Shown here piece by piece: positions 11,201 through 18,788 of a stretch of 64,000 nt of DNA. The notes below the pieces were generated by a model. The model was not told where the DNA came from, ran no database searches, and saw only the letters and a program-made list of their open reading frames with translations. This stretch comes from Flavobacterium denitrificans DSM 15936 (GTDB taxonomy: Bacteria > Bacteroidota > Bacteroidia > Flavobacteriales > Flavobacteriaceae): contig NZ_KE384378.1 in NCBI RefSeq assembly GCF_000425445.1, positions 292,532 to 356,531 of the forward strand, written 5' to 3'. Position numbers and translations under genes: made by a program. Position 1 is the stretch's first letter, and each line of letters opens with the position of its first letter.

Positions 11201-11666
11201 CCTGAACGATTGCTCCCGTTAAATCCTTTTTCTTCATTTTACCATAACCTACTACAACTACTTCTTCTAATGAAGTGGTAGCCTTTTTCATTTTTACTGT
11301 AATTGAAGCTTCGCCTTTTACTGCAACTTCTGCAGTAACATAGCCTAAATAAGATACAACTATTACTGCATTGTCGTTATCTACCTTTAAAGTAAATTTT
11401 CCATCAAAATCTGTTGAAGTAGCATTTTTACTTCCTTTTTCTAAAACTGATACTCCCGGCATCGGCATACCGGTTTCATCGGTTACTAGTCCTTTAATGC
11501 TTTTTTGTGGAACCACATCACGAGACTCAGTTGAACTCTTTGAACTAACAGCGTAACTTTGAACTTGAGATAAAGAAAATAATACACAAAGTATCATCAT
11601 TTTCTTTGTCAAATTAAATCCAGATACACCACTAGGACTTTTTTTAATCCTAATAAAATTTGTCAT
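8298..11666 (-). CDS. SusC/RagA-family TonB-linked outer membrane transporter
   Basis: Complete 1122-residue protein. It has a signal region (about 1-40, with a hydrophobic stretch MMILCVLFSLSQV), a carboxypeptidase-regulatory-like domain (about 57-130, GMPMPGVSVLEKG, TDFDGKF), a plug (about 150-260, IQIRGQTSVY, SPLIILDGMQF, ILKDASAASVYGAKAA) and a long barrel ending in an aromatic-rich strand, FNLGFNFQL. The first ATG, 11666, gives a basic segment before the hydrophobic core and is kept. It is the first gene of the susC-susD pair and energised by TonB. Compared with the SusC-like protein at the left edge it has a different plug sequence, so the two are separate paralogues. Substrate unknown. 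Confidence 0.95.
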   Translation of the reverse strand: MTNFIRIKKSPSGVSGFNLTKKMMILCVLFSLSQVQSYAVSSKSSTESRDVVPQKSIKGLVTDETGMPMPGVSVLEKGSKNATSTDFDGKFTLKVDNDNAVIVVSYLGYVTAEVAVKGEASITVKMKKATTSLEEVVVVGYGKMKKKDLTGAIVQVTPDKLANQNPQTVQDVLRGTPGVRVGYDPSAKGGGSIQIRGQTSVYTGGGHNSPLIILDGMQFYGELSEINPDDIQQLDILKDASAASVYGAKAAAGVILISTKKGKTGKPIVSFTTNTTISNKSAYRGVYSPEGYLKYREDWETAQTYGVNPTTKQYEAWVAGTVANGKPGYFSNPNDLAKWGITEAQWLAYQPVSQTTGKSSKEVWGARLGLNFDPSLMANFLADKTHDWSDSSFRTGINHDNNLSISGAGDRVNYYMSFGYLTSEGAIVGNDYKAARSNMKIDAKITDWLDFGANVNFQDRSDGDITPSLGTNAGDNNMMRTSPFGTFIDANGNYERQPMGKNVSGQNYNYYYERQFIEKETGYTTLNAIFNTKVTLPFGITYAFNISPRYQFFHDRYFRSTQNPNWPAATTGANRNNAIRFDYNLNNTITWDYTFAEKHHIVATFVQEAEERRYWSDGMDAYNIQPSDALGFHLVNTATMANSAIRSYDSHETADGLMGRLFYSYDNRYMLTATVRRDGYSAFGASNPYAVFPSFGVAWTFKNENWFKWDAMSTGKLRMSWGKNGNRSLADPYISLANLVNTGTMGYLDPSGKALELKYLALDRMANPNLEWEKTTSTNIGLDLGFLHDRIIATVDFYKASTHDMIMSQSLPGFTGFSSIATNLGEVQNRGFELSLSTVNMKKPNFEWRTTLGVSYNENKIVSLYGNMVDIKDASGNVIGKKEGDDSANGWFIGRPISQIWDYKITGIWQKEEWKEAQRYGQRPGDPKVQNSYTADDIDAVDADGVAYKKAVYNEKDKQFLGNSNPPVQWSMRNDFKIYKNWDLGISMYSNLGGKSLSSIYMNTFNDASLYKFNFNPYVNPYWTLDNPTNQWARLDAKGPAGTPVAPGRLYDRSFVRLDNISLAYTLPRDLLDRVHIKNIKIYASVQNVATWAASKEWKYFGDPETGGLATRQFNLGFNFQL

Positions 11667-12063
11667 TTTTGGTTAGTAATTTGTTGGTTAATTAATTAGT
11701 TAGTTTGAAAAAAATCATTGCAACGACATTTAAATCGGAAGAATGATTTTACAGGGACAAATTTGACTAATTAATGGTTTTGAGAGGGAGCAATAAAATC
11801 CGATTTTGGGTATACTAAAGTCTAGTATCCATATTTTACACATGTTTTGTAACCAAAAAATGACATTATTCGAAAATTATGAGTAGAAAAATTATAGAAG
11901 TAATAATTATGATTTTAGAAATTGGTTTTTGAATTCTGTTTTACAAATCATTAATCGTAATTGATTCTATGAATTATTAATATAAAATCAGAATGCATTT
12001 TATGTAACACAAGTTTTTTCAAATGCACGTAAATTTGATTTGATCTTCAAAAAAAAAACTATT
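11667..12063. other. Divergent intergenic region upstream of susC-susD
   Basis: 397 AT-rich bases between the susC-like gene and a small lipoprotein gene. The block TTAATTAGT/ACTAATTAA is repeated on both strands near 11690-11775. On the minus strand CAAATTTG near 11758-11765 is one base off the TAnnTTTG element and is a weak promoter candidate. No gene was recognised. Confidence 0.4.
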
Positions 12064-12549
12064 ATGAAATTTTTTTTAATAATGATGCTGTTCATTCTCA
12101 TTCTGTCCTGTCATCAAAAAGAGAATAAGAATGCTATTTCAAATTCAGATTCGATTCATCTGAAGAAAAATATGGAAAACAAACGGGAAGAAATAAAAGA
12201 AGAAAACAAACAAATAGGCGACACCATCTTTATGAATTTTAAAAATGAAAAAGATCGTTATACTGCTGAAGGACACATTAATTCCATTCATTCAAAAATA
12301 TATGTCAAATTCATAAATGAACATATTGGCAAATTGAATGCAACTATTTTTCCGTCTATAGCCAGAGAAAATATTCGTTTCAACCAAATCATTTTTCCTG
12401 ACAAAACAATGGATGGGCCTTTTGGAAAAGAGTTGAAAATCGACATCAAACAAAAAGGCATTTATGTTTTAGTAATTGGGCATTCGCAAATGGCTGAAGA
12501 TCCATTTATTGGCAAATTCACAATACAACTTGAAAATAAAAGACAGTGA
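12064..12549 (+). CDS. Small secreted lipoprotein, unknown function
   Basis: 161 residues from the ATG at 12064. A longer reading from a TTG at 12040 would only add lysine-rich residues before the signal, so the ATG is preferred. The start MKFFLIMMLFILILSC is a typical lipoprotein signal with cysteine at residue 16. A charged Lys/Glu-rich linker follows (about 20-50), then a compact beta-rich domain (about 55-160, DRYTAEGHINS, GIYVLVIGHSQMAEDPFIGKF). I do not recognise the family. The last segment resembles ligand-binding or inhibitor-like beta folds but no function is claimed. It is followed by a strong terminator and stands alone. Confidence 0.72.
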   Translation: MKFFLIMMLFILILSCHQKENKNAISNSDSIHLKKNMENKREEIKEENKQIGDTIFMNFKNEKDRYTAEGHINSIHSKIYVKFINEHIGKLNATIFPSIARENIRFNQIIFPDKTMDGPFGKELKIDIKQKGIYVLVIGHSQMAEDPFIGKFTIQLENKRQ

Positions 12550-12577
12550 CAAACAATGTGATGGCCCTTTTAATAAT

Positions 12578-12612
12578 AAACCCTGTAAATAAAATATTTA
12601 CAGGGTTTTATT
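12578..12612 (+). terminator. Intrinsic terminator after small lipoprotein
   Basis: A perfect 14-bp stem AAACCCTGTAAATA/TATTTACAGGGTTT with a three-base loop is followed by TTATTTTT. It lies 29 bases after the lipoprotein stop codon. Confidence 0.85.
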
Positions 12613-12705
12613 TTTCATGCATTTAAATTGCTGTAATTAAACGCAAAAATATATTTAATCATAACAGCAAGTCACTTCCTGCAACTATAGCTTTTGTTGA
12701 TGCTA

Positions 12706-13911
12706 TTATAATACATTTAGTGGAGCTATAAAACCAAATGCCAAAAGTCCTGTTGTATAGTCCTGAGCACCAAAAGTCGACTCTGCATAATTGGTATAAT
12801 TGTATTTTCTTGCCGTATAAGCCAAGTAGAATTTTAAATTCATATCCTTGAAAGGCATGTATTGTACAGTTGGGATCAAACCATAACTGGTAGATAATTT
12901 TGAAGGAGCATTTGGATCTGGATTATCCTTCCACCCGTGATTACTATTCATTACAGTTAATAGTAAATTTATTTTTGGAGTCACCAAATATTCAGCTCTA
13001 ACCCAGTTTTCAAGATATATTGCTTTTTGTGCTGCATATGGATATTGGCTGCTAATAATACTTGATACAATACCTAAACGATCTAAGCCTTCATTTCGAT
13101 ATTGAAAATCATAATAAACAACTAATTTATCGTTTGGCTTAAATTTATTTCCCAGCGCTATATAATTCATGTGCGCACCTTGAGCTTCATTAAAAAAACT
13201 GTAACTGTAGGTTGTTTCAAATTTACCACCAAAAAACTTACCTCTCCAGTTTGCTACTGCTGCTAAAGGAAATTCAGAAGGATTGATATTAGGTGGTGCA
13301 GATGCTCCATACTGTTCTTGATAAGTTTTGGTTCTCGAATTCAGAACTTGAACAGTAAAAGAGTGATTACCGTTTTCTAAAGTATGCGAAATTCCAGCTC
13401 CAACCAAAAAGTTGTCCGCATATTCAATTACGTCATTATAAGTCAAAATATCAATTGGGTTAAAGTCGAATTCATATCCACCCCAATCAGCGCATAACTT
13501 ACCAAAAGTAAAATTAGTACGTGGCGATAAATCAATTCTTAAAAAAGCCAAATCAACAGCCCTGCTTATATTATCAAGATTACCTGGTACTGGTTCTCTA
13601 GTATATCTGTTGCGGAATCTGAAATATACTTTGTCATGAATTTTCCCTTTAATCTCAAATCGGAGCTGATCTACATTAAAATGCGAGATATCGTGATTTC
13701 CATCTGTAAAATAACTATTGTAGGCCATTCTACTGTTAAATATAACGTCGACATTTTTTAGAAGCGATTGTTTAGAAACTGGAAGTAAAGGGGTAATAGA
13801 ATCTAAGTTAATGCTATTACCTTCATTGGTTTGCTTCTTCATTGGATTTGCTTGTCCAATCGCTGCAATTGGAAAAAAAGCAATTATAAAATAAATATAA
13901 TATTTTTTCAT
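12706..13911 (-). CDS. Porin of the phosphate-selective O/P family
   Basis: 401 residues with a signal peptide (MKKYYIYFIIAFFPIAAIGQ). The mature part is made of alternating beta strands of an outer membrane barrel. Motifs typical of O/P-type porins are QLRFEIKGKIHDKVYFRFR (about 80-100), DLAFLRIDLSPRTNFTFGK (about 120-140) and VIEYADNFLVGAGISHT (about 160-178). Such porins form a trimeric diffusion channel; the name reflects the founding family, and the real substrate here (phosphate, polyphosphate or other anion) is not shown. It is monocistronic, preceded by a long AT-rich region. Family call good, substrate open. Confidence 0.82.
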   Translation of the reverse strand: MKKYYIYFIIAFFPIAAIGQANPMKKQTNEGNSINLDSITPLLPVSKQSLLKNVDVIFNSRMAYNSYFTDGNHDISHFNVDQLRFEIKGKIHDKVYFRFRNRYTREPVPGNLDNISRAVDLAFLRIDLSPRTNFTFGKLCADWGGYEFDFNPIDILTYNDVIEYADNFLVGAGISHTLENGNHSFTVQVLNSRTKTYQEQYGASAPPNINPSEFPLAAVANWRGKFFGGKFETTYSYSFFNEAQGAHMNYIALGNKFKPNDKLVVYYDFQYRNEGLDRLGIVSSIISSQYPYAAQKAIYLENWVRAEYLVTPKINLLLTVMNSNHGWKDNPDPNAPSKLSTSYGLIPTVQYMPFKDMNLKFYLAYTARKYNYTNYAESTFGAQDYTTGLLAFGFIAPLNVL

Positions 13912-14518
13912 GCTGAGGATTTTTAAGTAATAAAAATTTTGCTGTATTTATTTGTTACAAGAGTTTTGTGTCAGGAAGTATTCAGGAAATATCATGCTAT
14001 TCCTAAATAAGTGTCGATAGTTGCAACATTTTAAAAATCTGCAATACATTTCGAGTTGCCAAATTGATAATCATTGCTTGGCTCTAAAACCTATTTATTA
14101 TAAAATGTGAGGGTAACGAATAATAAAAATAATAGTATCTTTTTTCCTTCCATTATTATTATAGATTTGATTAAACATTATTTCATTAGTGCTTAACTAT
14201 TATAATTTGGGACTTCAAAAACATGCAAGTCAATATTTCTAACCGAAATGCAACATTATTTTTTCAAAATATTCTAAAATATTAATCTCTAAGTTCAAAA
14301 TTCTTAAACAAATATAATATTTTTTTTATTAATTTTTTCCAAACAAAAACAATAATAAACTGAACATTAGCGATTTATACAAAACAAATAAAAACCAACT
14401 TAATAAAAATACTGCTAAAATTTTTTACCATAAAGCTTGTAGCACAAGCACAGCAATAAATGAAAACACGCAGTAAGTGTAAATTTTAATTAAAATAACT
14501 CAGCCAACTGAATTGCCC
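13912..14518. other. AT-rich intergenic region upstream of the porin gene
   Basis: About 600 bases with very high A+T and many A-tracts. On the minus strand TATATTTG at 14308-14315 fits the -7 promoter element but lies about 400 bases from the porin ATG. No open frame with protein-like composition was found. The right end leads into a palindrome cluster at 14519-14614. Confidence 0.4.
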
Positions 14519-14552
14519 AAATATGTTTCATTTTATAAAATGAAACATATTT
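14519..14552. repeat. 34-bp perfect palindrome
   Basis: The sequence AAATATGTTTCATTTTA is followed with no loop by its exact reverse complement. It lies next to the terminator of the rhomboid-SIMPL operon. It could form a cruciform or hairpin; no T-run long enough for a classic terminator follows. Role unknown. Confidence 0.7.
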
Positions 14553-14561
14553 ACAAACAAA

Positions 14562-14600
14562 AAAATCCAAATCCCATTTTATTGGGATTTGGATTTTGTC
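14562..14600 (-). terminator. Intrinsic terminator of the rhomboid-SIMPL operon
   Basis: A perfect 15-bp stem AAAATCCAAATCCCA/TGGGATTTGGATTTT with a six-base loop; on the minus strand it ends in a run of T. It lies 30 bases beyond the SIMPL stop codon. Confidence 0.85.
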
Positions 14601-14614
14601 CCGAAGCTTCGGGA
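14599..14614. repeat. TCCCGAAGCTTCGGGA palindrome (dispersed family)
   Basis: A perfect 16-bp palindrome directly after the terminator stem. Related CCCGA...TCGGG palindromes recur at 28810, 39996 and 45501, which points to a dispersed intergenic repeat. Confidence 0.65.
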
Positions 14615-14630
14615 TTAAATTTTAAGATAT

Positions 14631-15323
14631 TTAGTCTAGAACAAAGCTTACAGTAACATTAGCTGTAATCTCGATTTCTCCAATTGCAAGAGTTTCATTT
14701 GAGGCGCCCATTGAATCAGCAGATTCTTTCATTCTCATTGCCGCGTACATTGGTTGTGGACGGTAAACTTGTGAATTATCTGTAATTGTAAAAGCTTTTC
14801 CAACTTTTTGACCTAATACAGAAACATAATCTTCGGCTTTTGCTTTAGCATCTTTCATTGCTAATTTTCTAGCTTCGATTTGCAATTGGGCTTCTTTAGA
14901 CGATTCAAAAGTTACTTTATCAATTCTGTTGATACCTTGCTGCACTAAACCTTCCATTAATTCATCATATTTAGATAAATCTTTTACTACGATTTCTACA
15001 GTTTGTGTCGCATTATAACTCGTTTTTTTCTTTTCGTAATCATACTGCGGATTCAAGGCAACTTGTTTTGTTTTGAAATCAGCTGTTGGGATATTCATCT
15101 TTTTAATGAATTTTAAAACAGCATCCATTTTTTCGTCGTTTTGTTTTTTGACATCCTTAGCATTATTCCCTTTTGTTTCAACCGTAGCAGAAATACAAAC
15201 TTGATCTGGTGCTACTTTTACTTTTCCTTCCCCGCTAACATTGATAAGAGGTATTTGTTTGATTTCTTGGCCGTAAGACATAGTCATAAACATGATTGTT
15301 AAAAATAATACTAGTTTTTTCAT
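14631..15323 (-). CDS. SIMPL domain (DUF541) secreted protein
   Basis: 230 residues with a signal peptide (MKKLVLFLTIMFMTMSYGQ). The SIMPL domain fills the rest: NVSGEGKVKVAPDQVCISATVE (start about residue 28), a lysine-rich helix around 55-70, LNPQYDYE (about 108) and a C-terminal IGEIEITANVTVSFVLD strand. SIMPL proteins are periplasmic or outer-membrane-associated; BP26 of Brucella forms ring-shaped oligomers, but the cellular role is poorly known. It lies 52 bases downstream of a rhomboid protease gene on the same strand and probably shares its transcript. Family call strong; function not assignable. Confidence 0.9.
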   Translation of the reverse strand: MKKLVLFLTIMFMTMSYGQEIKQIPLINVSGEGKVKVAPDQVCISATVETKGNNAKDVKKQNDEKMDAVLKFIKKMNIPTADFKTKQVALNPQYDYEKKKTSYNATQTVEIVVKDLSKYDELMEGLVQQGINRIDKVTFESSKEAQLQIEARKLAMKDAKAKAEDYVSVLGQKVGKAFTITDNSQVYRPQPMYAAMRMKESADSMGASNETLAIGEIEITANVTVSFVLD

Positions 15324-15375
15324 TTTTGTTATATTTTAAATTATTGATAAGGGCATTTCAAAAGTTGTGCCAGCC

Positions 15376-16023
15376 TTACAATTTTCCCAATTTTGCCATT
15401 CCAAAAAGTATAATAATAGGGACTGCCAAAAGAATAACCATTAAAGTATTATCTGAAAATAAGCTCGGCATTTTTATCAAAGTAATCAAATAACCGCCTA
15501 TAGCACCTCCAAAGTGTGCTGTATGCCCAATATTATCATTTTTGGCTTTCATACCGTAAATCGAATACAATAAATATAAAATTCCAAAAAGATATGCCGG
15601 CATCGGAAGTACAAAGAATATTCCTAATGTCATGTCTGGATACAATAAAATAGCCGAATACAAAATTCCTGTCACAGCGCCCGAAGCACCAACTGCACGA
15701 TAACTATAATCATTTTTATGAAACAGCATGGTAAGCAGATTTCCAAAAATCAAACTTCCGAAATAAATCATCGCAAAAGAAATAACGCCAAGCGTATCTG
15801 TCACGACGGGAGCAAAAATCCAAAGTGTATACATATTAAGAACTAAATGCATGATATCAACATGCAAAAAACCCGAAGAAAGCATTCTTACTTGTTCTCC
15901 AGAACGAATACTTCCAATATGAAATTCGTATTTTCTGAAAAACGCATAATCGTTAAAACCTTTATAGCTTATAAGAACATTGGCAACTATAATTCCAATC
16001 AAAATAGCATTCATAAAAAACAT
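15376..16023 (-). CDS. Rhomboid-family intramembrane serine protease
   Basis: 215 residues with about six hydrophobic segments. The catalytic serine is Ser114 in RAVGASGAVTGI (the GxSG motif of membrane helix 4) and the catalytic histidine is His170 in GHTAHFGGAIGG (helix 6). His59 and Asn63 in HLVLNMY (helix 2) match the oxyanion-stabilising HxxxN motif. All catalytic residues are present, so an active enzyme is expected, cleaving membrane helices near the periplasmic face. The ATG at 16023 is used; an ATG three codons further in is an alternative. It is upstream of the SIMPL gene and divergent from an acyltransferase gene. Confidence 0.93.
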   Translation of the reverse strand: MFFMNAILIGIIVANVLISYKGFNDYAFFRKYEFHIGSIRSGEQVRMLSSGFLHVDIMHLVLNMYTLWIFAPVVTDTLGVISFAMIYFGSLIFGNLLTMLFHKNDYSYRAVGASGAVTGILYSAILLYPDMTLGIFFVLPMPAYLFGILYLLYSIYGMKAKNDNIGHTAHFGGAIGGYLITLIKMPSLFSDNTLMVILLAVPIIILFGMAKLGKL

Positions 16024-16103
16024 TTATTGTGAATGGTAAATATAGTCATTCTTACAGACAAGTCCGCCTTAAACCAAAATATCGGCAGCATTCATTTTTG
16101 CTT

Positions 16104-16111
16104 TATATTTG
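16104..16111 (+). promoter_or_regulatory. -7 promoter element TATATTTG of the acyltransferase gene
   Basis: Matches the Bacteroidota TAnnTTTG element, 14 bases before the ATG at 16126. It lies inside a longer in-frame reading that begins at 16033, which argues that the later ATG is the true start. Confidence 0.6.
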
Positions 16112-16125
16112 TAAAAAAAAATTAC

Positions 16126-17001
16126 ATGCAATTTCTTGTCTATATTTTAGCCTATCCTTTACTTTGGCTTATTTCTATACTTCCATTTCCTTTATTTTAC
16201 TGGTTTTCAGATTTTGTTTACTTTCTGGTTTATCATGTTATAGGTTATCGTCGAAAAGTAGTTCGCGAAAATCTGGCTTTGGCTTTGCCTCATTTAAATG
16301 ATGCTGAAAGGAAAGTTATTGAGAAAAAATTCTACAGTCATATGTGTGATATGTTTTTAGAAATGATTAAAACCATGAGCATTTCTCCAGAAGAAATGGA
16401 AAGAAGGTTTAAAGTAACTAATCTCGATTTGGTTTTGGATTATGCTAAAAGAGGAAAAAGTGTAATTCTAGTAACTTCACATTATGCTAGTTATGAATGG
16501 CTTATGACAATCAACTTAAGAATTGGTTTTCAAGGAGTTGCTGTTTACAAAAAATTAGCAAATCCGTATTTTGATAAATTAGTCAGAAAAATTCGTTCTA
16601 AATACAAAACTGAAATGATTGAAACTAGAAAAGCAATCCCAACAATGGCACAAAACCAACGCGACGGAATTTTAAGCATGTATGGTTTGGCAAGTGATCA
16701 ATCTCCAAAATTGGATCGAATTTTTCATTCAATGAAATTTATGGGAGTTGAAGTTCCCGTGCATACAGGAGCCGAAATGTTAGCAAAAAAATACAATTTG
16801 AGCGTCATATTTGCAGACGTCCAGAAAACGGGAAGAGGGTTTTATGAAGCCACATTTGTACCGATTGCTGATAATCCAAAAGATTATCCAGATTTTGAAA
16901 TTACAGAAATTTATTTAAAAGAAGTTGAAAAACAAATTCTTGCAAAACCAGAACATTATTTATGGACACACAAAAGATGGAAACATCGAGTTCAGTCCTA
17001 A
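16126..17001 (+). CDS. Lysophospholipid/lipid A acyltransferase (LpxL/HtrB-like)
   Basis: 291 residues from the ATG at 16126. An in-frame ATG at 16033 exists, but it would add 31 non-hydrophobic residues and would lie upstream of the likely promoter. The N-terminus has a membrane anchor (LAYPLLWLISILPFPLFYWFSDF). The HxxxxE catalytic motif is seen in SHYASYEW (about residues 124-131), and GVAVYKKLANPYFD and LASDQSP fit the substrate region of the LpxL/HtrB family. Such enzymes add secondary acyl chains to lipid A or related lipids at the inner membrane. Whether this one acts on lipid A or on the ornithine/sulfonolipids of this phylum is not shown. It ends at a terminator and stands alone. Confidence 0.88.
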   Translation: MQFLVYILAYPLLWLISILPFPLFYWFSDFVYFLVYHVIGYRRKVVRENLALALPHLNDAERKVIEKKFYSHMCDMFLEMIKTMSISPEEMERRFKVTNLDLVLDYAKRGKSVILVTSHYASYEWLMTINLRIGFQGVAVYKKLANPYFDKLVRKIRSKYKTEMIETRKAIPTMAQNQRDGILSMYGLASDQSPKLDRIFHSMKFMGVEVPVHTGAEMLAKKYNLSVIFADVQKTGRGFYEATFVPIADNPKDYPDFEITEIYLKEVEKQILAKPEHYLWTHKRWKHRVQS

Positions 17002-17016
17002 ATTTCATAAAAAGAG

Positions 17017-17055
17017 AGTCCAAAAAGAAGAAATACTTTTTGGGCTTTTTTTTTA
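17017..17055 (+). terminator. Intrinsic terminator after acyltransferase
   Basis: Stem AGTCCAAAAAG/CTTTTTGGGCT (one G-T pair) followed by nine T. Confidence 0.8.
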
Positions 17056-17173
17056 TTTAGTGAAAGCGAATAAAACATCCAAACTGGGTTTTAAGGCTCG
17101 TAAATAGATTTTTGATGTGTTTTTGTAATGATTTTTATTGGATTCAGACAAAGGCAGATTTAGACAAACAATA

Positions 17174-17181
17174 TACATTTG
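17174..17181 (+). promoter_or_regulatory. Candidate -7 element TACATTTG of the GH128 gene
   Basis: Fits TAnnTTTG and lies 46 bases before the ATG at 17228. No good TTG partner was identified. Confidence 0.45.
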
Positions 17182-17227
17182 AAGTTGACTAAATACTATC
17201 CAAAAAACCATTGCAAAATCAATACCC

Positions 17228-18712
17228 ATGATCAAAAAATTACTTTTTACATTTTTAATAATTTGTTTTTCAAAACCAGTTTTCGCTCAAAGCCAAAAAC
17301 GTGGTATTGCCTACGGACAAAACAGTACCGCCGATTTAATGGCTTTAAAACCCGGAATCTCGTGGTGGTACAATTGGGGAAGAATCCCAGAAAATGACAC
17401 CAATGCTAATTATGCATCTATTGGAGTTGAATATGTGCCAATGGCATGGGGTAAATTAAACGATAATGAAATACAGACTTTTATAGACAATATTAAGCCT
17501 GGCGCAAAATATTTATTAGCTTTTAATGAGCCAAATTTTACCGATGGCGCGAGACTAACACCACAAGAAGCAGTTAATGCTTGGGCAAATGTAGAAAAGG
17601 TAGCCACCGCAAAAAACTTAGAAATCGTAAGTGCATCTCCGGCATATAATGGCCCAAATAATTATGGAGGATACAGTGATCCAGTTGCATGGCACGATCA
17701 ATTTTTTCTTTTGTGCCCTACATGCAAAGTCGATTATATTGCTTTTCATACATATGACAATACAGCAGGTTCTGTTATTGGAGTTACAGGGAATCTTAAA
17801 AAATACAATCGCCCAGTTTGGGTAACTGAATTTGCAAACCGAGTTATTCAAAGTGAAGCTGATAAAATCAGTTTCATGAAAGCTATCGTAAACAGTTTTG
17901 AAAATGATCCAGACATTTACAGATATTCTTGGTTTACAGGACGAGTTCCTGCCGATTGGACTGATATGCAAGAAGGACAATTATTAAGCCCCACAAGTGG
18001 TATTTTAAAACCAATAGGAACGGCTTACATCAACGAAAGTTATACTTCGAAAAAAATGAATGTACCAGGAAAAATTACCGCAAACAAACATTATCGTAGA
18101 AAAGGAACAGGATTACAAGCTACAACAGATTCTGATACTGGACAAAATGTATGCTTTATAAACGAAGGAGACTGGAATGAATTCCTAATCAATGTGGCTG
18201 ATGCAGGAACTTATAATCTAACTTTTAGAGTAGCCGCACCTGCTATAAACGGAAAATTTGATATTCTGGTAAACGATGTCACAGTAAAAACAGATGAAAC
18301 ATTTCCCGCAACTGGAGGATGGCAAACTTATGCAGATAAAGTAGTAACTGGTGTTGCATTGCCTAAGGGAGAGGTTTATCTGAAAATTAAATTCAAATCA
18401 AATGATATGAATTTCAACTATATTGATATTACTGCAGGAAATCTAGGAATAGATGAGCCAATTACTGAAAAAGATTCTTTTACGATTTATCCAAATCCGG
18501 TTAAAAATCAATCGACACTTCATATAAAATCTTCTGAAACGGAATCGTTGACATTGAAAATCGTTGATATGAACGGAAAAGTTTGTTTCGAATCTAAAGA
18601 TTATTATACCAATCAAGATATTAAAATTGGAGAGAAACTTGCAACTGGAGTTTATATCGTAAATGCTTCTTACGGAAAAATTCGCAAATCAATGAAAATC
18701 ATTAAAAACTAA
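17228..18712 (+). CDS. Secreted GH128-type glycoside hydrolase with CBM6-like domain and T9SS C-terminal signal
   Basis: 494 residues. A signal peptide (1-21, ending VFAQ) leads to a TIM-barrel of the GH128 type (about 23-270): WWYNWG, the acid/base Glu in LLAFNEPNF, DYIAFHTYD, and the nucleophile Glu in VWVTEFANRV. GH128 members cleave beta-1,3-glucans. A beta-sandwich at about 275-400 (INEGDWNEFLINVADAGTYN, FNYIDI) looks like a CBM6-type carbohydrate-binding module. The last 75 residues (FTIYPNPVKNQSTLHI, GVYIVNASYGKIRKSMKIIKN) are a type A sorting domain, so export through the type IX system and surface display or release are expected. It is monocistronic, between two terminators, and not linked to a susCD pair nearby. 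Confidence 0.9.
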   Translation: MIKKLLFTFLIICFSKPVFAQSQKRGIAYGQNSTADLMALKPGISWWYNWGRIPENDTNANYASIGVEYVPMAWGKLNDNEIQTFIDNIKPGAKYLLAFNEPNFTDGARLTPQEAVNAWANVEKVATAKNLEIVSASPAYNGPNNYGGYSDPVAWHDQFFLLCPTCKVDYIAFHTYDNTAGSVIGVTGNLKKYNRPVWVTEFANRVIQSEADKISFMKAIVNSFENDPDIYRYSWFTGRVPADWTDMQEGQLLSPTSGILKPIGTAYINESYTSKKMNVPGKITANKHYRRKGTGLQATTDSDTGQNVCFINEGDWNEFLINVADAGTYNLTFRVAAPAINGKFDILVNDVTVKTDETFPATGGWQTYADKVVTGVALPKGEVYLKIKFKSNDMNFNYIDITAGNLGIDEPITEKDSFTIYPNPVKNQSTLHIKSSETESLTLKIVDMNGKVCFESKDYYTNQDIKIGEKLATGVYIVNASYGKIRKSMKIIKN

Positions 18713-18733
18713 AACTATCTAAAATATAAAAAG

Positions 18734-18770
18734 AAAAGCCTCTTTCGAAATTTTCAAAAGAGGCTTTTTA
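18734..18770. terminator. Bidirectional intrinsic terminator
   Basis: Perfect stem AAAAGCCTCTTT/AAAGAGGCTTTT with A and T runs on both sides, between the convergent GH128 and phosphohexose mutase genes. Confidence 0.88.
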
Positions 18771-18788
18771 TAATTACATTGAAAAATA

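Noticed and set aside
16029..16125. Longer N-terminus of the acyltransferase from an ATG at 16033
   Set aside because: The promoter element at 16104-16111 lies downstream of that ATG, and the added residues are not membrane-like.
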